From NCBI GenBank assembly GCA_946409645.1, contig CAMJXE010000006.1:1-64000 (forward strand): 64,000 nucleotides of DNA, given 5' to 3'. Position 1 is the first letter of the stretch. Each line of letters opens with the position of its first letter. A program made the position numbers and the translations under genes. The notes under the pieces are model-generated. The model saw only the letters and a program-made list of their open reading frames with translations. It ran no database searches and was not told where the DNA came from. Positions 52,183 through 59,254 of the stretch are shown here, piece after piece. The stretch comes from an uncultured Bacteroidales bacterium (GTDB lineage Bacteria; Bacteroidota; Bacteroidia; Bacteroidales; WCHB1-69).

Positions 52183-52213
52183 TACTTTTGCAGTGTCTTA
52201 GTTCACTAATACA
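52183..52213 (+). promoter_or_regulatory. ABC operon promoter and palindromic operator
   Basis: The -7 box TACTTTTG is at 52183-52190. It is followed at once by the palindrome TTAGT-TC-ACTAA (52198-52209), which extends to an imperfect 20-bp dyad TGTCTTAG...CTAATACA (52194-52213). A dyad across the transcription start is the expected place for a repressor, and the operon's last gene is a YtrA-type GntR regulator, so autoregulation is likely. Confidence 0.68.
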
Positions 52214-52228
52214 GTAACAATTTAAAAT

Positions 52229-53074
52229 ATGAACAGTATGATACAATTGAAAAATGTAGAATTCGGGTATGACAAGAACCGCAAGTTATTCAACGGGGTG
52301 GACTTGCTGTTGGAGCCCGGTCACTTTTACGGATTGCTCGGCCGCAACGGAGCGGGCAAAACCACCCTGCTGAAAATCATGACGGGACTTCTCTTCCCGC
52401 AGGCGGGCGAAGCCCTCATTGACGGTGAACCCGCCTACAAACGCACCGCTCACCAGCTGAGCGACATCTATTTCCTCCAAGAGGAGATCTATGTTCCTCA
52501 CCTGAAAATCAAGCAGTACGAGGAAGCTTTCGCACCGTTTTACCCGAACTTCAGCCATGAACAGTTCATGTATTATTTGACGGAGTTCGAGATGGACAAC
52601 ATGCTTGGCTTCATCGACAAGTTCTCGCACGGGCAGAAGAAGAAAGTGATGATAGCTTTCGCTTTGGCCGCCAATGTGCCGCTGCTCATCATGGACGAGC
52701 CCACCAACGGCCTCGACATCCCTTCCAAGAGCATCTTTCGCAAATTCATGGCCGCCTACGCCGACGAGCAGAAAACCGTGCTCATCTCCACGCATCAGGT
52801 GCGTGACCTTCACAGCCTCATCGATGCGGTCTCCATCATCGACAACGGCCGTATGATTCTCAACGCCTCCGGCGATGTCATCACCGACAAGTTAGTCTTC
52901 GATACAAATGACGAAAAGACGAAGGAGGGCAAGCTGTACTACAGCGAAGAGACTCCGCGCGGCATCCAGCAAGTGAAGGAAAACGTCAATCACATTGATA
53001 CCCCCTTGGATTTGGAACTGCTCTTCAACGCCGCCGTCTTAAACAAGCAAGAGTTCACGGAAATGTTCAAATAA
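52229..53074 (+). CDS. ABC transporter ATP-binding protein (YtrB type)
   Basis: Walker A GRNGAGKT is at 38-45, the signature is present as FSHGQKKKV near 130, Walker B LLIMDEPTNG is near 150 and the H-loop is STHQVRD. The signature deviates from LSGGQ, as is usual in YtrB/BcrA-like ATPases of antibiotic-responsive exporters. The length is 281 aa. It is the first gene of the operon with a small membrane protein, a permease and a GntR regulator. Envelope-stress or antimicrobial response is plausible by family. Confidence 0.9.
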   Translation: MNSMIQLKNVEFGYDKNRKLFNGVDLLLEPGHFYGLLGRNGAGKTTLLKIMTGLLFPQAGEALIDGEPAYKRTAHQLSDIYFLQEEIYVPHLKIKQYEEAFAPFYPNFSHEQFMYYLTEFEMDNMLGFIDKFSHGQKKKVMIAFALAANVPLLIMDEPTNGLDIPSKSIFRKFMAAYADEQKTVLISTHQVRDLHSLIDAVSIIDNGRMILNASGDVITDKLVFDTNDEKTKEGKLYYSEETPRGIQQVKENVNHIDTPLDLELLFNAAVLNKQEFTEMFK

Positions 53075-53092
53075 CCTTAAAATCTGAAGATT

Positions 53093-53338
53093 ATGAAAAA
53101 ATACACGAATAAGATATTAATCATCACCGCCATTGTTTTGGTGTTGGGCCTGGTCATCGGCTACACCATCGATTTCCAGACAGGCTATCGCAGCGGCAGA
53201 ATTAAATATGAGAAAATCGAAAAGGATTCGACGCAAGTGCTTCATTTTAATGGTCTGGATGAAATAGAGGCATACGCCGATTCCGTAGAGACGAGCCAAG
53301 GTGCGTCTCAGCAAGACGAATCATCCACTGAAAATTAA
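53093..53338 (+). CDS. small single-helix membrane protein with embedded palindromic repeat
   Basis: The 81-aa protein has one hydrophobic helix at about 7-25 and a polar tail, with no recognised family. Codons 65-74 (GTA GAG ACG ... TCT CAG) are a copy of the GTAGAGAC palindrome family read in frame (53285-53312). It lies 18 nt after the ATPase gene and 33 nt before the permease and may be an accessory subunit. Confidence 0.72.
   Translation: MKKYTNKILIITAIVLVLGLVIGYTIDFQTGYRSGRIKYEKIEKDSTQVLHFNGLDEIEAYADSVETSQGASQQDESSTEN
53285..53312. repeat. GTAGAGAC palindrome inside a coding region
   Basis: It matches the copy at 47111-47138 at 23 of 28 positions, including the complete left arm GTAGAGACG and GCGTCTC of the right arm. 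It is the only copy read as protein without doubt about the frame; it lies 26 nt before the stop codon. Confidence 0.75.
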
Positions 53339-53371
53339 CCCGAATTGTCTCACCAATAAAACCGTATAATT

Positions 53372-54106
53372 ATGAACATCAAAAACATAATCAAATTAAT
53401 CAAGGCCTATTTTTACGAAAACTGGCAAAATGACGTGTTTTACAATTTTGTCATAGTGATGGCGTTATCATTGTTTACCATGCTAACGTCCCCTTTCACT
53501 AAGGGCACGATATTCCTTGTCGCCTTCGTACTGATTATTTATTACCCCTGTCGCGTCTTTTCAAATCTTCATCGGCCCTCAAGCCGGATACACTACTTGA
53601 TGATTCCCGCTACCAATAGCGAAAAAGTGGTTACGGGAATGCTTTTAGCGAATGTCTATTATGTTGTAGGCATTTTTTTATCCACGCTCATAGGACTGGT
53701 ATTAGGATGTGTTATATTAGACATCGTAAAACCTGGCGTGATCGATATCTCCATATACGAATTAATAAAGAACACTTTTCCATTATCCAACGCCTTATAC
53801 ATCATAATAATCTATTCCAGTATTGCGGTTATGTTTTTCGCGGCCATTTATTTCAAGAAAAGTCCGTTCTGGAAGCTGATGCTGACCGGCTTTATCGTTA
53901 CGTTGGTATTTGGTGTTATTATGGCAGGTACTGAATGGTTGAATGTAGTGTCGGCTGTTCCTGCAGAAATCCGCAACGGTAACTATTATAAGGTTGAGCA
54001 TTACATCACCACATCCAAAGATTGGTTCCCGTATGTCGCTTGCTGTGCGACGATTGTCTATTTCTACGCAATGAGTTTTTTGAGAATGAGAGAAACGGAG
54101 GCATAG
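53372..54106 (+). CDS. ABC transporter permease-like membrane protein
   Basis: The 244-aa protein has about six hydrophobic segments, near 28-45, 46-66, 92-118, 143-163, 168-190 and 218-236. It is preceded by a short amphipathic N-terminus, as in ABC-2-like permeases partnering YtrB-type ATPases. No substrate motif is visible. It ends 1 nt before the GntR gene. Confidence 0.8.
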   Translation: MNIKNIIKLIKAYFYENWQNDVFYNFVIVMALSLFTMLTSPFTKGTIFLVAFVLIIYYPCRVFSNLHRPSSRIHYLMIPATNSEKVVTGMLLANVYYVVGIFLSTLIGLVLGCVILDIVKPGVIDISIYELIKNTFPLSNALYIIIIYSSIAVMFFAAIYFKKSPFWKLMLTGFIVTLVFGVIMAGTEWLNVVSAVPAEIRNGNYYKVEHYITTSKDWFPYVACCATIVYFYAMSFLRMRETEA

Positions 54107-54107
54107 T

Positions 54108-54452
54108 ATGGATTTCAAGAGCACACAAACCATATACCGGCAGATCGAGAACTGGGTGTTTGAGCAGATTTTGTCGGGCGCGTGGAAGCCGGGCGATCGG
54201 GCCAAGTCGGTGCGCGAGTTGGCCGTCGCCTTCGAAGTGAACCCCAACACCGTCATGCGCTCCTACGAACGCCTCCAGAACCAGGAGATCATCACCAACA
54301 AACGCGGAATCGGCTACTTCGTCAACGAGGACGCCCCCGAGAAAATCCATGCCATCCGCAAGAAGGAGTTCATGGAAGAGGAAGTGCCGGAGTTTCTGAA
54401 AAATATGAAACTGTTAGGAATCGATTTTAATGAAATTGTGAATAGTGAATAG
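54108..54452 (+). CDS. GntR-family regulator, YtrA subfamily
   Basis: The 114-aa protein consists of a winged helix (IYRQIENWVFEQILSGAWKPGDRAKSVRELA, then VNPNTVMRSYERLQNQEII) with a short helical C-terminus and no effector domain, the YtrA layout. It is the last gene of the ABC operon and probably represses it through the palindrome at 52198-52209. Confidence 0.92.
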   Translation: MDFKSTQTIYRQIENWVFEQILSGAWKPGDRAKSVRELAVAFEVNPNTVMRSYERLQNQEIITNKRGIGYFVNEDAPEKIHAIRKKEFMEEEVPEFLKNMKLLGIDFNEIVNSE

Positions 54453-54503
54453 TGAGTTGAGAGTTTGTTAATAGTTAATTATCATTAGAAAGGGGAAGAA
54501 AAA

Positions 54504-54867
54504 ATGAACCATAAAGACTTAAATGTTTGGAAAGAGAGTATGAAACTTGTGAAAGAAGTGTATGTTGTACTAAAAAAGTTTCCTACTGATGAACTTTTTG
54601 GATTATGTTCTCAGATGAAAAGATCTTCTGTTTCTATTCCATCGAATATTGCAGAAGGAGCAGGTCGTAATAATGACAAAGAAAACTTACGGTTTTTGTT
54701 ATATAGCGCAAGGCTCTTTGTCAGAGTTGGAAACACAATTGCTTTTATCTGCAGATTTAAACTATCTCAAGCCAGATCATCCTCTCTTTAAACAAATCAC
54801 CACAGTTCAAAAACTACTATCCGGTTACATCCGTCACCTTCAGTCAAAAATCAAATCCCCAAAATAA
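54504..54867 (+). pseudogene. frameshifted four-helix-bundle (S23-like) protein
   Basis: The first frame (from 54504) encodes the family's start: KDLNVWKESMKLVKEVY and SSVSIPSNIAEGAGR. Near 54695-54703 the family sequence continues in the +1 frame (YIAQGSLSELETQLLLSADL) and ends at 54867. A single inserted base in GTTTTTGTTATATAG explains this. The intact protein would have about 120 aa. These proteins of unknown role were first seen encoded in rRNA intervening sequences. A sequencing error is an alternative explanation. Confidence 0.82.
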
Positions 54868-54869
54868 AC

Positions 54870-54930
54870 CACCACTCACAATTCACAAATCACCACTCAC
54901 AATTCACTAGCCACTAATCACAATTCACTA
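54870..54930. repeat. ACTCACAATTCAC tandem repeat upstream of the subtilase
   Basis: About four degenerate copies of a unit containing CACTCACAATTCAC fill the gap between the four-helix-bundle pseudogene and the subtilase gene. Confidence 0.8.
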
Positions 54931-54944
54931 AAAAACCAAACAAT

Positions 54945-57212
54945 ATGAAAAAAGTAACAATCATTACCTTATTCTTCTGTGCATTGGCAAGTCAGCTAAT
55001 CGCGCAGAACAGTTACTGGGTATTCTTCACCGACAAGCAGAACACCACGTTCGATCCGTATCGATACTTTGATGCGAAGGCCATCGAGCGTTACGCCTTG
55101 AACGGCGCGGACCTTTATGACATCACCAACTATCCTGTGAGCGGCGAATACACTTCAGCGGTGGAGAATGCTTCGGAGGAGCTGATCGGCACTTCGCGGT
55201 GGCTCAACGCGGCCGGCGTGATGGCCACGGAGGAGCAGATTACCGTTATTCGGCAATTTCCCTTCGTGGCGGGCATCCAGCTGATTGCCAGCGATATGAA
55301 AGTCGTTTCGGAGTCTGAATTGGAGAATACGTCGAAAAGTGCCAAAAACTACAGTGACCAAATTGACATCCACAAAGGTGAGCTGTTCAAGGAGCATAAC
55401 ATCACGGGCAAGGGCGTGCGCATTGCCGTGTTTGACGCCGGTTTCCCGGAAGTGAACACGCACCCTGCATTTCAACAAATGCGGGATAACAACCAGATTA
55501 TCAAGACTTGGAACTTCGCGCAAAAGAAAGAGAACGTCTATTTGGCCAACTCGCACGGGCGCATGGTGCTGAGCTGTATCGGTGGTAGAATCAGCGATAG
55601 CATTTGGTTAGGCATGGCTCCCGACGCGCAATTTCTGCTGGCACGTACCGAGATAAACACCGAGCCGTTGAAAGAGGAGGTTTGGTGGGTGCAGGCTCTT
55701 GAATGGGCCGACCAAAACGGTGCCGACATCGTGAACAGCTCCCTCGGCTACGGCAAACAGCGTTACCAAGTGAAACAGATGAACGGTACTTCGATGGTCG
55801 CAAAGGCTGCCAATACCGCCGCCCGCAAGGGTATTTTGGTCTGCAACGCCATGGGCAACGAGGGCGACGACAAAGAGTGGAAGATGCTCATCACGCCCGC
55901 CGATGCCGACAGCATCCTCTCCGTGGGTGGTGTCTATTCTATCAACCAGCTCACTGATTTCAGTTCGTTCGGTCCGACAGCCGACGGTCGCATGAAACCC
56001 AACGTGGTAGCTATGGCTCACTGCTGGGTGGCCGGTGAAAAAGGCAACTTCACCCAAGCTTACGGCACTTCTTTCTCCTCCCCGATGACGGCCGGTTTCG
56101 CCGCTTGTGTCAAGCAACTGCATCCCGAATACACCGCTTGGCAGCTGAAAACCGAAATCGAGAAATCCGGCAACCACTATCCCTACTTCGACTATGCGTA
56201 CGGTTATGGTGTGCCGCAAGCTGGTTATTTCTTCGGTGAAAAGCCCGAAGTCAAAAACAACATCTCTTTTTCGGAAGATGACAATGCGGTGTATGTCACA
56301 GGTAAGGAACCTGCCACCGTTTTCTACAAAATCACCAATGGCGACGGTTCGATTGACTTTTACAATCAGAAGGAAATTAATGAGAACAGTGGCGCTATCC
56401 GTTTTTCCAAGGACCGGCTGCAAAGCGGGCAAACGTTAGAGATATGGAGCAACGGGCAGATTCTGAAATATGCCGTGGGACAGAAAACGTTACCGAAAGT
56501 AGATAGCCTTACCGCAAAAAATGCCAACTACTACAGCTGTGCGAAGACAATCTCCATTCCCGCCAACGACATCTACACCCGTAAATTCAAGGCCACATAC
56601 AAATTCAGTACAGTGCTGAATTTCTCCTTTATGCTTCCTTCTATGTGGAGTCCGAGCGGCAATATCTGGACCTGCGACAGAATTTCCCACGGTCTTACCT
56701 TCGCCTTCGACAACAGCTGGCGTGTTTCAAAACCCTATGCGATAGGTTTTCGCCTCGGCTTCGGTTCTTCTTGGTATGCGGAGGAGAGTCCGATATTCGT
56801 CAATCCTGCTACTGGATTGCCTTATGAAATGATGGATATTAAAGTGATCAAAAACAACATCAAAGTCACAAAATTTGATTTGGAATTGGTTAACCGGTTC
56901 ATTTTGGGCTATGCCGGTAAAGAGTGGTGGTACATAGACGCTGGTATTTTCGGTGAATGGAATACAGGAAGTCGCCATAAAATCGAGACCCAAAGAGGCG
57001 ATGCAATCAACACGCATATCATTAGAAAATATCTCAATGATGGACAATATGGTCTTATGATGAACCGTCTCGACTATGGTGTGCGTATGCGTGTAGGTAT
57101 CACCCGCCGCTTCGCCATCTATGGACAGTACCGTATTTCCAACTTGCTGAAAGTGAAAGGCACAACCACTTCCGACTTCCCGAAATGGGAAATTGGCATA
57201 CAATTGTTCTGA
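54945..57212 (+). CDS. S8 subtilisin-like peptidase fused to an outer-membrane beta-barrel
   Basis: A signal peptide (ending LIAQ at 20-21) precedes an inhibitor-like prodomain and a subtilase domain with Asp164 (VFDAGFPEV), His204 (NSHGRMV), oxyanion Asn305 (GNEG) and Ser376 (GTSFSSP). After a linker, about 540-755 consists of alternating beta strands rich in Trp, Tyr and Gly, ending IGIQLF with a terminal Phe as in outer-membrane barrels. There is no T9SS sorting domain, so the enzyme may insert itself in the outer membrane. The length is 755 aa. The substrate is unknown; self-processing or surface-protein maturation is possible. Confidence 0.85.
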   Translation: MKKVTIITLFFCALASQLIAQNSYWVFFTDKQNTTFDPYRYFDAKAIERYALNGADLYDITNYPVSGEYTSAVENASEELIGTSRWLNAAGVMATEEQITVIRQFPFVAGIQLIASDMKVVSESELENTSKSAKNYSDQIDIHKGELFKEHNITGKGVRIAVFDAGFPEVNTHPAFQQMRDNNQIIKTWNFAQKKENVYLANSHGRMVLSCIGGRISDSIWLGMAPDAQFLLARTEINTEPLKEEVWWVQALEWADQNGADIVNSSLGYGKQRYQVKQMNGTSMVAKAANTAARKGILVCNAMGNEGDDKEWKMLITPADADSILSVGGVYSINQLTDFSSFGPTADGRMKPNVVAMAHCWVAGEKGNFTQAYGTSFSSPMTAGFAACVKQLHPEYTAWQLKTEIEKSGNHYPYFDYAYGYGVPQAGYFFGEKPEVKNNISFSEDDNAVYVTGKEPATVFYKITNGDGSIDFYNQKEINENSGAIRFSKDRLQSGQTLEIWSNGQILKYAVGQKTLPKVDSLTAKNANYYSCAKTISIPANDIYTRKFKATYKFSTVLNFSFMLPSMWSPSGNIWTCDRISHGLTFAFDNSWRVSKPYAIGFRLGFGSSWYAEESPIFVNPATGLPYEMMDIKVIKNNIKVTKFDLELVNRFILGYAGKEWWYIDAGIFGEWNTGSRHKIETQRGDAINTHIIRKYLNDGQYGLMMNRLDYGVRMRVGITRRFAIYGQYRISNLLKVKGTTTSDFPKWEIGIQLF

Positions 57213-57311
57213 TGACGTATGAGACTTGGGACTTAAGACTTGTGAATCTAAAAGCCTAAAGTCAAAATTAAAGTCGATAATATAAGCACGAAAAGTTTCA
57301 ACATTGAACGT

Positions 57312-57357
57312 CCCGCGCTCCCAATCATAGCCACTAATCCCCGGAGCGCGGGTTTTT
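57312..57357 (+). terminator. intrinsic terminator after the subtilase
   Basis: A perfect 10-bp stem CCCGCGCTCC/GGAGCGCGGG with a 21-nt loop is followed by TTTTTG, about 100 nt past the subtilase stop. Confidence 0.83.
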
Positions 57358-57396
57358 GTGTTCTGATGTCGGCGATAAAGGGGGAATGAAGGGAAA

Positions 57397-58269
57397 TCAG
57401 GTGCAGAGCACGTAAAGGTCATCTCGCTGGTTGATGCAAAGGATGGACATCGGCGTTTTGCCGATGATTTTGCGCTCGCGGGGGCCCATCAGCACATCGC
57501 CGAGGGTGTAATAGCGGGTCATCATGATCACGGATGCGCCCGCATGTTCGCTGACATGCTCTATCAGAGGGAATTTCAGAGCATAGGCATCTAAATAATC
57601 CTGTGGCTGCGTTTCGTGTTTTTTATAAGTAACTTCCAGATTCTCATACAGTTTCTCTACAAAAGCCATATTGTCATAGACTAACTTGGCTAACCCTTCG
57701 TCTTTGTATTTCGGATAGAGAATATGGATAACAGAACCATAAAACCGGCTGAAATAGCCTGCCCACAGCGCCTTTTCCTTGTTCTGCCGTTCAATGTCCA
57801 ACGGCAACAGAATGTGCTTGTAGTAGGTGGCATCCGGGTAGGCGAACGTGACGGTCATCACGGGGAACCGCGATTGACGGATAAATTTGATGGCTTTCTT
57901 GGCGCTAAAGAAACCTCCTCTATCGGAACCACTCCCATCAGGAATCCCGATGACGAACATGGCGGTGTTGTGCTCTTCGGCATAGCGGAAAAGTGTTTCG
58001 GGGAAAATGTAATCGGTGATAATCTGACAATTAGCTACTTCTGAGACTGTTTTTCGAATTTCCTGTAAATAGGGACTGTCGTCTGGGATATGGCGGAATT
58101 CCGTTGGTCCGAACCCGAATCCGAAGTTTGCCATGACCGTCAGCGAGGCTTGGAACACCTCAGCCAGCAACACACCTTGCGATACGGCTGCCAATCCGCG
58201 TTGGGAATCGTCAGCAATCACCGTGATGTTGAGGTTTCGGTCGCGTTTTATCGGTTCGTGTACTTCCAT
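57397..58269 (-). CDS. universal stress protein, tandem-domain
   Basis: Two Usp-like alpha/beta domains occupy about 12-135 and 145-285. The second has HILLPLDIERQNKEKALW and ends HAGASVIMMTRYYTLGDVLMGPRERKIIGKTPMSILCI-like sequence in pieces typical of the family. The ATP-binding GxxGxxG motif is not intact, so nucleotide binding is uncertain. The length is 290 aa. It lies downstream of tsaB with a 163-nt gap that holds hairpin-forming repeats. Confidence 0.82.
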   Translation of the reverse strand: MEVHEPIKRDRNLNITVIADDSQRGLAAVSQGVLLAEVFQASLTVMANFGFGFGPTEFRHIPDDSPYLQEIRKTVSEVANCQIITDYIFPETLFRYAEEHNTAMFVIGIPDGSGSDRGGFFSAKKAIKFIRQSRFPVMTVTFAYPDATYYKHILLPLDIERQNKEKALWAGYFSRFYGSVIHILYPKYKDEGLAKLVYDNMAFVEKLYENLEVTYKKHETQPQDYLDAYALKFPLIEHVSEHAGASVIMMTRYYTLGDVLMGPRERKIIGKTPMSILCINQRDDLYVLCT

Positions 58270-58432
58270 GCTTTATCACTGTTTAAGGTTTTGGTAGCTA
58301 CGACCCCCTGCACTGCGGCTTCGCCTTGTGTGGGGTTAATAGCGCTTCGCGCGTTTTGCCTCTCCGAGGCTGCTCAAGGAATATCTTTTACTATTATTGG
58401 GGATTCTCGTTTTAACTACTACTAACTGCTAA

Positions 58433-59146
58433 TTATCTCAGTCCTTTCACCACCGGTTTTGCCGCTACATACTCCTTCAGGTAGAACGGTTCGAAGTAGG
58501 CAACGTCCTCAAACTCCTGTTTTTGCCACTTGCGAATGGCGGTAGGGAGCATATTTTTCGCGGAGACGGGTGCGTCGATGAAGCAGGCGTTGGGGAAAGC
58601 GGACAGTAATTCGTGGCATTTGGGCATTCCGTTGCCGCAGAAGAGCACTTTTTGTTCCGAAAGCAGCTCTGTAAAGGTGTTTTGGTCGATGATTTTGGCG
58701 GAAACTTCCTCTAACGAATTCATGTCGAAGTCGTAGCGGGTGGTGAAGACCTCCATGCGGCGGGCATCAATCATCGGGACGATTTGCACGGTTTCCGTTG
58801 AGGTCCCAGACCATAACGTTTTGGCTCCCTGTGCGATGCTTTCCAACGTACTGATGGCCATTACGGGAATGCCGGCGGTGTAAGCGATGCCTTTGGCGGT
58901 GGAGACCCCGATGCGCAAGCCGGTGTAAGAGCCGGGTCCGATGCTCACGGCCACCCCGTTGATTTCGGTCATGTTCACTCCCGATTGTTTCAACACTTCA
59001 TCCACGAATGGCAGGAGGTTTTTGGCGTGGTTGTTGCCACCGGCCTCCTCTTTCAATCCGATGATTGCCGTGCCTCTCGACAATGCCACGGAACATACGT
59101 CGGTGGCGGTTTCGATATGTATAATTATTGGGTTCATCATATTCAT
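58433..59146 (-). CDS. tsaB: tRNA threonylcarbamoyladenosine biosynthesis protein TsaB
   Basis: TsaB is the inactive Kae1-like scaffold that pairs with TsaD for t6A37 synthesis. The N-terminus IIHIETATDVCSVALSRG and the helix SIGPGSYTGLRIGVSTAKG are diagnostic. The length is 237 aa; ATGs at codons 3 and 4 are alternative starts. Upstream of the ATG the DNA repeats ATTCATCGT three to four times (59138-59172). Confidence 0.93.
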   Translation of the reverse strand: MNMMNPIIIHIETATDVCSVALSRGTAIIGLKEEAGGNNHAKNLLPFVDEVLKQSGVNMTEINGVAVSIGPGSYTGLRIGVSTAKGIAYTAGIPVMAISTLESIAQGAKTLWSGTSTETVQIVPMIDARRMEVFTTRYDFDMNSLEEVSAKIIDQNTFTELLSEQKVLFCGNGMPKCHELLSAFPNACFIDAPVSAKNMLPTAIRKWQKQEFEDVAYFEPFYLKEYVAAKPVVKGLR

Positions 59147-59172
59147 CGTTTATTCATCGTACATTCATCGTC
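59138..59172. repeat. ATTCATCGT tandem repeat
   Basis: Three 11-bp-spaced copies of ATTCATCGT lie at the 5' end of tsaB. Further left a short GCCCC-TGTC-GGGGC hairpin (59199-59212) follows the stop of the GH3 gene. Confidence 0.8.
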
Positions 59173-59254
59173 ATGCGATCTCAATCTACCGAGCTTTTGC
59201 CCCTGTCGGGGCTGTTCAAGGAAGATATTTCATATATGTTTCTTCGATCGTTGC

